Origin: 43-108 sp001915545
GTDB lineage: Bacteria; Bacteroidota; Bacteroidia; Bacteroidales; Bacteroidaceae
Assembly (NCBI GenBank): GCA_902491215.1
Contig: CABUGV010000056.1
Location: forward strand, 1-15,377
Reading direction: 5' to 3'
Length of the DNA stretch: 15,377 nucleotides
In this document: positions 1 to 6,937 of the stretch, one piece after another
Layout of the letters: the number at the start of each line of letters is the position of its first letter
Numbering within the stretch: the first letter of the stretch is position 1
Translations under genes and position numbers: made by a program
Notes under the pieces: model-generated
The model's database searches: none
The model's input: the letters and a program-made list of their open reading frames with translations, nothing else
What the model was told of the DNA's origin: nothing

Positions 1-102
1 AATCGCCAGGATAAGGAAGAAAATCAACGCCAGACCGAGGGAAAAACTCAATTTCTTGACACCGGCTGAGGTCTTTTTCAAAAAGATTTCGTAATGTTGC
101 AT
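1..102 (-). CDS. N-terminal fragment of a membrane protein (partial)
   Basis: The reverse strand opens at an ATG at 102-100 and stays open for 34 codons to the window edge. The peptide begins MQHYEIFLKK, has a short basic stretch (residues 10-18) and then a strongly hydrophobic run (about 19-34, SLGLALIFFLILAI), which reads as a cytoplasmic N-terminus followed by the first membrane segment. The rest lies outside the window, so the family cannot be named. It is divergent from the macro-domain gene, with a 92-bp intergenic region between the two starts. A start in another frame further upstream hits a stop within 15 codons, which supports this ATG. Confidence 0.5.
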   Translation of the reverse strand, partial: MQHYEIFLKKTSAGVKKLSFSLGLALIFFLILAI

Positions 103-152
103 TTGCTGGTTGACTCTGCCATATGAAGCAAATAAAAAATTCAGTCAAAAAA

Positions 153-183
153 GTTGTACTGTAACAAATATTTATTATATTTG
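153..183 (+). promoter_or_regulatory. Bacteroidetes-type promoter of the macro-domain gene
   Basis: A TATATTTG box at 176-183 fits the Bacteroidetes -7 consensus TAnnTTTG exactly, and a GTTG at 153-156 sits 19 bp upstream at the expected -33 distance. Transcription would begin near 190. That leaves almost no leader if translation starts at 195, and about 20 nt if it starts at the Met codon at 213. Confidence 0.6.
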
Positions 184-194
184 AAACGTTTTCT

Positions 195-734
195 ATGAAA
201 AACTGCATGCTCATGTGTAAACAATCGGTAGAAGCCCTATTGGGGGACATAACGACGCTGAATGTCGATGCAATAGTCAATGCGGCAAACAGTTCACTGC
301 TGGGGGGAGGCGGTGTCGATGGAGCTATACACCGTGCAGCCGGACCTAAACTTCTGGAAGAATGCAGAACTCTCCATGGATGCAGAACAGGTGAAGCAAA
401 ACTGACAAAGGGATATAACCTGCCAGCAAAGTATGTAATACATACTGTAGGCCCAATCTACAATTCAAATTTAAAGAACAAAATGTCAGAACAATTGGCC
501 GACTGCTACAGAAACAGCATCAGTCTTGCCGATGAAACAGGATGCAGATCGATAGCTTTTCCAGCTATCAGCACAGGAGTATACAGATATCCTGTAAAGG
601 ATGCAACCGAAATAGCCGTAAGGGAAACAATTGAATCACTGAAAACGCATACAGGAATAGAAAAAGTGATTTTCTGTTGTTTCGACCAATATACTCTTGA
701 AACGTATAAGGAAATATTGAAAAAATATCTGTAA
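195..734 (+). CDS. Macro-domain protein (probable ADP-ribosyl hydrolase, MacroD/YmdB type)
   Basis: This is a stand-alone macro domain of about 175 residues, the usual length for the MacroD/YmdB class. Those enzymes bind ADP-ribose and remove mono-ADP-ribose from proteins, or the acetyl group from O-acetyl-ADP-ribose, in the cytoplasm. Visible motifs are GDIT (17-20), the NAAN motif (29-32), the Gly-rich loop GGGGVDGAIHRAAGP (37-51) with the conserved Asp, and the second ligand loop AISTGVYRYP (124-133). All expected ligand-binding motifs are intact, so activity is likely. Three Met codons compete for the start (195, 207, 213). The family normally has only a few residues before the first strand, and the promoter places the transcript start near 190, so 213 is a credible alternative. 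It has its own promoter and terminator, and looks monocistronic. Confidence 0.9.
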   Translation: MKNCMLMCKQSVEALLGDITTLNVDAIVNAANSSLLGGGGVDGAIHRAAGPKLLEECRTLHGCRTGEAKLTKGYNLPAKYVIHTVGPIYNSNLKNKMSEQLADCYRNSISLADETGCRSIAFPAISTGVYRYPVKDATEIAVRETIESLKTHTGIEKVIFCCFDQYTLETYKEILKKYL

Positions 735-783
735 AATGAAGCAGATATAATATCTTCGATGTTGTGCAATCAAAATGTGCAAT

Positions 784-805
784 AAGTGTCAAACGGCACT
801 TTTTA
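784..805 (+). terminator. Intrinsic terminator after the macro-domain gene
   Basis: AAGTGTC (784-790) pairs with GGCACTT (795-801), with one G-U pair, across an AAAC loop, and runs into a short T stretch. It lies 50 bp after the macro-domain stop codon. Confidence 0.6.
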
Positions 806-881
806 TGCACTGTGTTCGCAAACAGAGTTGACAAAAATCAAAAAAAATGATTTTTTTGCAGAAAAATTCATTTGCGATTTT

Positions 882-910
882 ATTGATGCTAATCTATGAA
901 TATATATTTG
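882..910 (+). promoter_or_regulatory. Bacteroidetes-type promoter of the putative small RNA
   Basis: TATATTTG at 903-910 is a perfect TAnnTTTG -7 box. A TTG at 882-884 lies 18 bp upstream, slightly shorter than the typical 19-21. Transcription would begin around 917. There is no credible protein-coding frame downstream before the terminator at 1087. Confidence 0.5.
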
Positions 911-916
911 CATCAG

Positions 917-1128
917 AAAAAAGAAGAGACATGGGAAACAGGCCGAAGTCTTAGGAAAAGGCCTGGAAAAAGATATTAATAGGTGTTTTTAAGGTAAAAA
1001 GGAAAAGGTAAAAGATTGTTTTTAGGTTTTGGATAAATATGACTGAATAAAGTCAGAAAAGACAGTAAATTTGTTTTCATTCACACAAGGAATCGCGGAA
1101 CGGGAGTTTAGCGGTTCCTTTTTTGTTT
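917..1128 (+). ncRNA. Candidate small non-coding RNA, about 210 nt
   Basis: This stretch has a promoter in front (882-910), a strong intrinsic terminator at the end (1087-1128) and no reading frame of useful length; the only ATG-led frame (931) encodes seven residues, MGNRPKS. Two local hairpins are visible: CAGGCC (939-944) with GGCCTG (960-965), and TGACT (1040-1044) with AGTCA (1051-1055). The middle (966-1035) is purine-rich with repeated GGTAAAA / GGAAAAGG-like segments. It could be a free regulatory RNA, a 6S-like RNA or a leader whose gene has been lost. No known family could be assigned by eye. Confidence 0.45.
1087..1128 (+). terminator. Strong intrinsic terminator closing the small RNA
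   Basis: AAGGAATCGC (1087-1096) pairs with GCGGTTCCTT (1111-1120) over ten base pairs including one T-G wobble. The loop is 14 nt, and the stem is followed by TTTTGTTT (1121-1128). Confidence 0.85.
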
Positions 1129-1131
1129 ATT

Positions 1132-1189
1132 CACTGTAAAAGACATTATTGTAAAGAAACTTAGTACGGCTGAAAAGATTCTTTACAAT
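1132..1189. repeat. GTAAAG-type inverted repeat element, copy A
   Basis: ATTGTAAAGAA (1148-1158) and TTCTTTACAAT (1179-1189) form a perfect 11-bp inverted repeat with a 20-bp spacer. A third related half-site, CACTGTAAA, lies at 1132-1140. The same half-sites in a tighter form recur at 4951-4997, upstream of the partial paralogue of the next gene. This suggests an operator or a recombination-related repeat shared by the two copies, rather than a terminator. Confidence 0.6.
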
Positions 1190-1408
1190 CGGCCCAAACA
1201 GCAAATCACATAATAACAAGAAAAACGACACATTACAGCAATGACATAAGCAATGTCATCAAATTATTGAAAATGAAGGAGAAAAGTTGCAAGACCGAAC
1301 GAATTACAAATGCAGGATACGAAGAAAAACATTAAATTTACATTTTTTAATATTGCAAAATCGTACTTCTTGCGTATTAATAGTAACGAATTTAAAAAAT
1401 GACAAAAT
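1190..1408. other. Intergenic leader before the beta-barrel-like gene
   Basis: No gene is seen here. A TAATATTG at 1348-1355 is one base off the -7 consensus, but it has no convincing -33 partner. The corresponding leader before the second copy (4998-5224) shows only patchy likeness. Confidence 0.4.
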
Positions 1409-2278
1409 ATGAAAACAAGATTCATCGTATCAGCAATGCTGATTTCTATTGCATCGGCAACGGCTTCTGCAAGATGTATTCCCGACTTAAGTGAAAATAC
1501 AGAATTGAACGGGAGCAGCGTCAACTCAAATCTGACAATGCCCCCAACCGAAGCATCCAGAGACTCATCAAACGCATTCTTCAGCGTAATCATCAACAGC
1601 AACATTGTAAATAATATAACAGAAAAGAAACAGGGTTCGGCATTCAAATCAAGAAGAAAATTTGAAGAACACTTTCCTTTAATCTACTGGGGAGCAACCC
1701 GACTGACAGGAAGTCCGTCCATCGGCATAACGGGTTCTTATGCAGGAATACCGCAGAGCACAGGCAAGTCGTATGAATGGGGTATGTATCTGTTCAGACT
1801 CTTCAAGCCCATTACGCTCAATAGGCAAAGAACAATCGCCGTTACTTCTTCTTTAGGATTTGCACAAACCATAAACAGATTGAAGGACGATTATATGTTT
1901 GTCAGCGACGGCAATTCTACAGACTGCATACAATCAAAGGACGACTACAGCAAGACATGGCTGAGAACATGGAGCCTTAGATTGCCTGTATGTGTGGAAT
2001 TCCAGATACCGGTAAAAGGGCGCAAATCATCATTTTTCATCTCCGTAGGTCCGGAAGTGGACTATAAGCTCAGCGTACTTTCACGAGGCAAACTCAACGG
2101 AAAGAAACGTACTATAGACGATGATCTGGACATCAATCGTTTCGGACTCAACCTGCTCATGCAGATTGGTTACGGCGACTTCGGATTCATAAGCCGGATG
2201 GGACTGACACCTATATTCAGACAGACACATCCTGAAAACGTGTACAACTCCATGTTTACATTCTTTGTTTATCTGTAA
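1409..2278 (+). CDS. Secreted outer-membrane beta-barrel-like protein (copy A)
   Basis: The protein of 289 residues starts with a clear signal peptide (MKTRFIVSAMLISIASATASA, cleavage probably near residue 21). A low-complexity, Ser/Asn-rich linker runs to about residue 80. From about residue 90 there are alternating hydrophobic strands (SIGITGSYAGI, TIAVTSSLGFA, SSFFISVGPEVDYKL, GLNLLMQIGYGDFGFISRMGL), and the chain ends in FFVYL, an aromatic-rich terminus typical of beta-barrel proteins. This fits a small Bacteroidetes outer-membrane barrel, but the exact family is not assigned. It is followed 82 bp later by an ECF sigma factor gene and may be part of that regulon. A truncated paralogue begins at 5225: 16 of the first 32 residues are identical, and likeness continues through SSNAFFSVIIN. 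Confidence 0.65.
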   Translation: MKTRFIVSAMLISIASATASARCIPDLSENTELNGSSVNSNLTMPPTEASRDSSNAFFSVIINSNIVNNITEKKQGSAFKSRRKFEEHFPLIYWGATRLTGSPSIGITGSYAGIPQSTGKSYEWGMYLFRLFKPITLNRQRTIAVTSSLGFAQTINRLKDDYMFVSDGNSTDCIQSKDDYSKTWLRTWSLRLPVCVEFQIPVKGRKSSFFISVGPEVDYKLSVLSRGKLNGKKRTIDDDLDINRFGLNLLMQIGYGDFGFISRMGLTPIFRQTHPENVYNSMFTFFVYL

Positions 2279-2360
2279 AAGATGAATTGCAAAGACAAAA
2301 CGTTACACACAATTACAGCTACAATGCACATAAACACCATACACAACATAAAAGTCCGAT

Positions 2361-2885
2361 ATGATCGACCGCAAAGAATTTGAGCAACTGGTCCCGTCAC
2401 TCAGAAAACAGGCCATGAACACAGCGCTGTTCATCCTGCGCGACAGGGACGAAGCCGAGGACACGGCTCAAGAAACATTGCTCAAGCTCTGGATTGCACG
2501 CGGGAAAATCGATAAGGCGGACAAAAAGCTTACAGCTTTGGCAATCACCATTGCACGCAACACAGCCATCAGCAAACTGCGCCAGGCGCACGAAACCGTC
2601 AATCTGGACGAGATGCAGGACACAAGCCGAATTGCAGAAATGACTACAAAGTCGACGCCACAGACAAAGATGGAGGAAAGCGAAGACCGTCAATGGATGA
2701 CCGCCGCAACGTCAAAACTTCCTCCGGCATACAGAGCAATACTCCACATGAGCCAAGTGGAAAACATGTCGAACAGCGAAATTGCCGGCATAACAGGCTC
2801 TACGGAGGCGAGCATAAGAGCAATGCTTTCAAAGGCTAGAAACATAATGTTACAACAACTTAAAGCCAGATACAGACATGCATAA
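2361..2885 (+). CDS. ECF-type RNA polymerase sigma factor
   Basis: At 174 residues it has the standard size of an ECF sigma factor. Region 2 spans about residues 15-80 and carries the core-binding segment ILRDRDEAEDTAQETLLKLW. Region 4 (about 119-168) has the helix-turn-helix part with LPPAYRAIL, MSNSEIAGITGST and ASIRAMLSKAR, which contacts the -35-like promoter element. No region 3 is present, as expected. It directs transcription of a small regulon, often including its own operon. The start ATG at 2361 gives the standard N-terminus. Its stop codon overlaps the next gene by 8 nt, so the two are almost certainly co-translated, the normal arrangement for a sigma factor and its antagonist. Confidence 0.9.
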   Translation: MIDRKEFEQLVPSLRKQAMNTALFILRDRDEAEDTAQETLLKLWIARGKIDKADKKLTALAITIARNTAISKLRQAHETVNLDEMQDTSRIAEMTTKSTPQTKMEESEDRQWMTAATSKLPPAYRAILHMSQVENMSNSEIAGITGSTEASIRAMLSKARNIMLQQLKARYRHA

Positions 2886-3549
2886 GGATATAGACAACAT
2901 ACGTCATCTCATCAATAAATACATGGACGGTGAGACAACAACGGAAGAGCACCGGATATTGGCACGTTTCTTCCGCGAAACGGACAATCTGCCTAACGAT
3001 CTGCTGCCGTATCGCGACATGTTTGCAATGTTTGATGCAGGCATGCCTGATTTCACGGACGAAGAGCTCAGCAGCATGCTCGCAGAAAATCTGGACGAAG
3101 CTATGCAGGAAGAACACGCCACAACCGGCAAACGCAACACGCTGAAGCGCACACTGAAATACGCATCTGCAATTGCGGCCTGCATATTGGCCTTCATAGC
3201 TGGAACTGTTGTGAGAAATGGCGGAAATGGAGAAGACGCCACTGTATTGCCAGAGCCACAATTGATGTCAGAGCGGAAGGATACAGCAGTCAAAACAATT
3301 ACCCTCACTGACACAGTAAGACTGCGCGACACAGTATTCATTGAAAAGAAAATACACGTTCCTGCAAAACCTGTACAGGATGATATCCTCACCGCACAAG
3401 AGGTAAAGAAAGAAAGAGGCAATGTTATAGACAACAACGGAATAGACATTTATGCTGAATACGAAAGGATGTCATCAAGCATGGACGAACTTGCAGACAA
3501 ATATATCGGTGAAATCATAACAACCGACTCAACAACAATATTCATGTAA
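2878..3549 (+). CDS. One-pass membrane protein, probable anti-sigma factor
   Basis: This 223-residue protein overlaps the sigma factor gene by 8 nt. Its cytoplasmic N-terminal part (residues 1-90) is acidic and helical, opening with INKYMDGETTTEEHRILARFF. Anti-sigma factors and small zinc-less regulators of Bacteroidetes often begin this way. A single membrane segment follows (about 92-113, TLKYASAIAACILAFIAGTVV). The outer part contains TLTDTVRLRDTVFIEKKIHV and ends in a helical Ser/Asp-rich tail. No HxxxCxxC zinc motif is present. Topology and position argue for an anti-sigma factor that holds the upstream sigma protein at the membrane. The assignment rests on context more than on sequence, and it lacks the FecR periplasmic domain seen in classic polysaccharide-utilisation loci. 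Confidence 0.65.
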   Translation: MHKDIDNIRHLINKYMDGETTTEEHRILARFFRETDNLPNDLLPYRDMFAMFDAGMPDFTDEELSSMLAENLDEAMQEEHATTGKRNTLKRTLKYASAIAACILAFIAGTVVRNGGNGEDATVLPEPQLMSERKDTAVKTITLTDTVRLRDTVFIEKKIHVPAKPVQDDILTAQEVKKERGNVIDNNGIDIYAEYERMSSSMDELADKYIGEIITTDSTTIFM

Positions 3550-3573
3550 AACCAATCAGTATAATCAGAAACA

Positions 3574-4650
3574 ATGAAACGCATCATATCATTATTACTG
3601 CTTACGACACTGTCTGCATTACCGTACACCATTACGGCGCAAGACACGAACATGCAGAAGATGAAAGAAATCATCAGCGAACTGAAAAAACAGTTTCCCG
3701 GCGGAACCATATTTGAAGTTGCCAGCAAATCCATATATGAATACATGTATGACAACAAAAACGTCGGGAAAGACATACAGAACAGACATTTTGAAAACTT
3801 GCTGAAAAATGCAGATTCATCGCAGAACACCATTAGCCAGCAAACTTTCACGAAAGATGTACCGAACGATAAAGATTCTGTTCTCAAATACAACAAATCT
3901 ATTTTGAGCTACAAGGATTCTGTATCCAAAAAGATATATCTGGAGGAAATGCTGAAACGGAGCAAGGATGAGCTTAACAGTTTCGTAAGCGGTATATCAA
4001 AAAGAATGGATGAGATAGAATCAATAAAATCCATACGTGAACGGACAGACAGCGCCGGAACAATGAAACTGAACCACATAATCATACTGCCAAAGCTGAA
4101 CGACGGAAGACAGCCGGCGGCTATGCTCAGTTTCAACGGAAACAACCTCAAACTTTCATACAACATTGAAGGAGGATTGAAATCCATCGGCAAGTCGAAG
4201 TATTCAGCAAGCAAGCCTATAGACAAAGAAACGCAGGACAAGCTTGACAGTTTCTTCTACAAAATTGCATCAAAAGAAGGAACCGTAAGAAAAGACATTA
4301 CACTGAAGTCTGAAGGATACAATCTCATTTACATAGGCGAAAAGCAGAAAGATGACAACAAGTCCTGCAAGACCAGCGGAACTATATGCCGTACGGAATC
4401 CTTGCTGGATGACGAATACTACGAGTTCTGCAAAATCATTGATGAAATAAAGGACAACAGTTATTATGACCTGCTGAAAGTAGACGAGAAATACAAAGAG
4501 TGTATCGTACTGTTTATGGACAATGAAAATAAAAACATTGTTTACGGTGCACGCAGCGAAAACGGGAAAAAATATTTCATGCGTGTCAAGGGAGACACTC
4601 CAAACGAAATACTTATCCCGATGAACTGGAACAAAGATTTGAAAGAATAG
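3574..4650 (+). CDS. Exported protein of unknown function in the sigma operon
   Basis: The 358-residue protein begins 24 bp after the anti-sigma candidate, so it belongs to the same operon. It has a signal peptide (MKRIISLLLLTTLSALPYTITAQ). It continues with a Lys/Ser/Asp-rich helical region (about 25-165) in which KNADSSQNTISQQ and the short repeats KYNKSILSYKDSVSKK could form a coiled coil. A more globular C-terminal half (about 170-358) follows, containing HIIILPKLNDGRQPAAMLSF, LKSEGYNLIYIGEKQ and NKNIVYGARSENGKKYFMRV. I do not recognise the family. The context suggests an envelope protein whose level or state is watched by, or depends on, the sigma/anti-sigma pair. No membrane anchor is seen after the signal peptide. 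Confidence 0.6.
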   Translation: MKRIISLLLLTTLSALPYTITAQDTNMQKMKEIISELKKQFPGGTIFEVASKSIYEYMYDNKNVGKDIQNRHFENLLKNADSSQNTISQQTFTKDVPNDKDSVLKYNKSILSYKDSVSKKIYLEEMLKRSKDELNSFVSGISKRMDEIESIKSIRERTDSAGTMKLNHIIILPKLNDGRQPAAMLSFNGNNLKLSYNIEGGLKSIGKSKYSASKPIDKETQDKLDSFFYKIASKEGTVRKDITLKSEGYNLIYIGEKQKDDNKSCKTSGTICRTESLLDDEYYEFCKIIDEIKDNSYYDLLKVDEKYKECIVLFMDNENKNIVYGARSENGKKYFMRVKGDTPNEILIPMNWNKDLKE

Positions 4651-4675
4651 AAAGCAGACATCATTTCCAAAACCC

Positions 4676-4880
4676 ACTCCACAATATGAAGTGTGTATAA
4701 CAAACAATAGTAAGTAAAAAAGATTAGTGGCTCCGGTGAAGACTTTGTGCTCTATAAAAAAAGCACAAAGTCTTCACCTATTAAAGTGAAAAACTTCCCT
4801 TGTCCGTACGTTTAATAATTATGGCAAATCATAATACTTATAGGGGAAACACAATAGAAACGATAAAGCCTTTATTAAAA
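4676..4880. repeat. Conserved tail module, copy A
   Basis: The stretch after the secreted-protein gene aligns with 5637-5860. Shared blocks include GTGTATAACAAACAATAGTAAGT (versus GTGTATAATAAAACAATAGTAAGT), the GGTGAAGAC hairpin, TTAGTCCG/TTGTCCG, GCAAATCA(C/T)AA and ATTATTAAAAT. The indels are spread without codon periodicity, so the conserved element is not protein-coding. A 39-codon frame from the ATG at about 4820 is probably chance. Confidence 0.6.
4735..4778 (+). other. Perfect 17-bp hairpin in tail module A
   Basis: GGTGAAGACTTTGTGCT (4735-4751) pairs perfectly with AGCACAAAGTCTTCACC (4762-4778) across a 10-nt A-rich loop. There is no immediate T-run after it on the plus strand, so it is not a textbook terminator, although it could still end or stabilise the sigma-operon transcript. 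The equivalent hairpin in copy B (5697-5748) keeps its pairing despite changed bases. Confidence 0.75.
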
Positions 4881-4950
4881 TTAAAGACAGCTCCGGCAAA
4901 AAAGAACTCATCATTTTATTTCTCATACGCAAACACATAAAAACTTGGGC

Positions 4951-4997
4951 CACTGTAAAGAAACTTTACAGTGGTGTAAAGTTTCTTTACAGTGGTG
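4951..4997. repeat. GTAAAG-type inverted repeat element, copy B
   Basis: CACTGTAAAGAAACTTTAC (4951-4969) and its exact reverse complement GTAAAGTTTCTTTACAGTG (4976-4994) form a perfect 19-bp inverted repeat with a 6-bp spacer. Each arm is itself a palindrome (GTAAAG-AAA-CTTTAC). CTTTACAGTGGTG is also directly repeated at 4964-4976 and 4985-4997, that is, two helical turns apart. It lies about 230 bp before the copy-B gene, as copy A lies about 220 bp before its gene. Confidence 0.8.
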
Positions 4998-5224
4998 CGA
5001 ACGTCAGATTTTGATACAACATTAAAAATCAAGCTATTACATTATTGGCATGAATCATGTATTATAAATAACAGAATATGCAGGCCAATACTTAATACGA
5101 AACGAAAAACATCTTATCTGCAAACAAGCAGGTTAGACGTACAAAAGCGTTTTTAACATCATTTCGTGTTATGGAATCAAGCATCCTGCGTATAACTTAT
5201 ACAAACGGATTAAATATTTACAAA
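4998..5224. other. Intergenic leader before the truncated copy-B gene
   Basis: No gene or clear promoter is seen. A TTTTTAACATCATTT stretch near 5152-5166 resembles TTTTTTAATATT before copy A, which may mark the equivalent promoter, but neither fits the -7 consensus well. Confidence 0.3.
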
Positions 5225-5671
5225 ATGAATACCAGATACATCATGTCGGCAATAGTTATTTTCTTGACTTCCGCAGCCATCAGTGCTGGATGCGCCGTAA
5301 ACGTTAAAGAAAATACAGAAAAACAGACTATCGCTACAAAAGCAAACAGAACAGATAAAAACTTCGGTTCATCGGAAGCATTTCTCAAGAACATAATCAA
5401 CGGCTTAAAGAACTACCCCACCGATTCAAAATACGACAGCGCATTCAGAAACAACAGTACCGACAAGAAGTTCATATTTCAGATACACCAAGCAACAAAA
5501 ATTCTGTCAGAAAATACAACAGTAGGCATGACGAGTTCATTCTTAATTATATGGCACTGCGCACAAGCATCTTACGAACTATGCATACACATGTCAAGGA
5601 TTTTAAAACATATAACCACAAAATGCATAACACCCGCTCCACCAAATGAAATGTGTATAATAAAACAATAG
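5225..5671 (+). pseudogene. Truncated paralogue of the beta-barrel-like gene (copy B)
   Basis: The first 85-90 residues match the protein starting at 1409. MNTRYIMSAIVIFLTSAAISAGC aligns with the signal peptide there (16 of 32 identical), and SSEAFLKNIIN aligns with SSNAFFSVIIN. The barrel part is missing. The last residues (PPNEMCIIKQ) are translated from DNA that matches the non-coding tail module after 4650, and the stop codon TAG lies inside the conserved AACAATAGTAAGT block. The frame therefore looks like a deletion product whose 3' end was replaced by intergenic sequence. A short lipoprotein-like product (SAGC at residue 23) could still be made. An in-frame ATG at 5171 exists, but the match to copy A starts at 5225. 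Confidence 0.65.
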
Positions 5672-5860
5672 TAAGTTGAAAAGTTAGTTAGTTGGTTTCG
5701 GTGAAGACCTGGCTCTCTATGAAACAAGAGCACAGGGGCTTCACCGAAGAGGGTAAAAAAACATTCTTAGTCCGAACATCTAATGTCTCGGCAAATCACA
5801 AGACTGAAAAGGAATGCACTGTCGAAACAATGAAATCATTATTAAAATAAAAATAATGCG
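5637..5860. repeat. Conserved tail module, copy B
   Basis: This is the second copy of the module described at 4676-4880. It starts inside the end of the truncated copy-B frame and ends just before the damaged TonB-receptor-type gene. It contains the same hairpin in modified form. Confidence 0.6.
5697..5748 (+). other. Hairpin in tail module B with compensatory changes
   Basis: TTCGGTGAAG (5697-5706) pairs with CTTCACCGAA (5739-5748). Inside this, CCTG (5708-5711) pairs with CAGG (5733-5736), and GCTCT (5712-5716) pairs with AGAGC (5727-5731). The loop CTATGAAACA has the same length and start as in copy A (CTATAAAAAA). No T-run follows. Confidence 0.65.
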
Positions 5861-5876
5861 TAAACATACAAAATCC

Positions 5877-6771
5877 ATGAAGACACACAATCAATCTCGG
5901 TACAGTTATACTGTCAGCAATTCTGTTTCTAAGCAGTACTTTCCACGCCGAAGCAAATGGAATAGCCATCGGTATTGAAAAACAAAAGACTGATCTGGCA
6001 AAGAAAAAAGAGAAAAAGGAACGCTAAATTTCATTGTGGGGACATGTGAAAAACTCATTCACAAAGGTAGGTATTCCAGACACAAAAATCACCCTTATGC
6101 TTGAAGACAGCACAATCGTAGACACAATGACAGTCAACAAGCCAAGCAAGAATGTAGGCATGAAATACGACTCCTTCTCCAGATTCGAGATACCTGCAAA
6201 GAGACAGAAATACATCATTCTAGCCCAGCATCCCGACTACGAAGACCGCTACGTCAACTTCGAAGTGAAAAACACAGCACGCAATACCTACATGGATGCA
6301 CCGCGGCACTACATGAAGCTCAAAGACCCTAATGCAGACCTCAATCAGATGCTTGACTAGGTGAAGGTGACAGCCACCAAGGGCGCATAGCCTACATCGG
6401 CCTTTCCCGATACCATCATATTCAACGCCAACGACGTGAACGCGGTTGATTTCAGCTACGGATTCACATTCAGATACACACTCCCATGGAAAATCGAATT
6501 TGGCACAGACATGAAGATGTTCTCACGCAGAGGCTACAACGAATCGAGCATGAATACGAACGACCTGATATGGAATGCACAGCAGACCCGCTCATTCTGC
6601 AAGGGCAAACTCTTAGCCGCAATCACCGGATTCGACATTCTCGGCCAGCTCTCATCGACCTACTACAACGTCAACTCGCAGGGTTCGAGCGAATACTGGG
6701 GGAACTCGCTCAACAGATATGTGATGCTGTCATTGAAATACAAGTTCAATCTGGGCCCTAAAAAGTAGGAA
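5877..6771 (+). pseudogene. Decayed TonB-dependent-receptor-type outer-membrane protein
   Basis: One ancestral frame can be followed from 5890 to the final stop at 6769. The ATG at 5877 and codons for MKTH are one base out of phase with a clear signal peptide (INLGTVILSAILFLSSTFHAEA), so an extra base sits near 5889. In-frame stops follow at 6025 (TAA), 6358 (TAG) and 6388 (TAG). Between them is a carboxypeptidase-regulatory-like / plug-type domain (LWGHVKNSFTKVGIPDTKITL, YIILAQHPDYEDRYVNFEV). DTIIFNANDVN then jumps straight to a C-terminal barrel end (FRYTLPWKIEFGTD, NTNDLIWNAQQTRSF, GFDILGQLS, YVMLSLKYKFNLGPKK). Family members usually run to about 800-1000 residues; fewer than 300 codons remain, so most of the plug and barrel has been deleted. 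No functional product is expected. Confidence 0.85.
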
Positions 6772-6798
6772 AATTCAAAACATAGATAAGAAAAACAG

Positions 6799-6846
6799 AA
6801 ACTCCGAGCCCTCACGGATTCAAATCCAAGGGCTCGGAGTTTCATT
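6799..6846. terminator. Bidirectional terminator between convergent genes
   Basis: AAACTCCGAGCCCT (6799-6812) pairs perfectly with AGGGCTCGGAGTTT (6829-6842) across a 16-nt loop. T-rich sequence follows on both strands (TTTCATTTCC on plus, TTTCTGTTTTTC on minus). It serves the pseudogene on the plus strand and the phospholipase gene on the minus strand. Confidence 0.85.
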
Positions 6847-6937
6847 TCCACGCGCTCGCAAAAACTGCAGCAAGCGCTCACAAAACACTGCAAACTAAAA
6901 CAATGCTTCTTTAATATATATCACTGCTGAAGAATAC

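Noticed and set aside
833..854. A/T-only hairpin AAAAATCA ... TGATTTTT as a terminator
   Set aside because: The stem is nearly all A-T pairs and lies shortly before a promoter; too weak to call beside the better terminator at 784-805.
4820..4940. 39-codon frame within tail module A
   Set aside because: The matching stretch of tail module B has indels and an early stop, so the frame is not conserved.
5877..6771. Stop-codon read-through or recoding to explain the in-frame stops
   Set aside because: The region also has a frameshift in the signal peptide and lacks most of the receptor, so simple decay explains all lesions; other genes in the window use TAG and TAA as normal stops.
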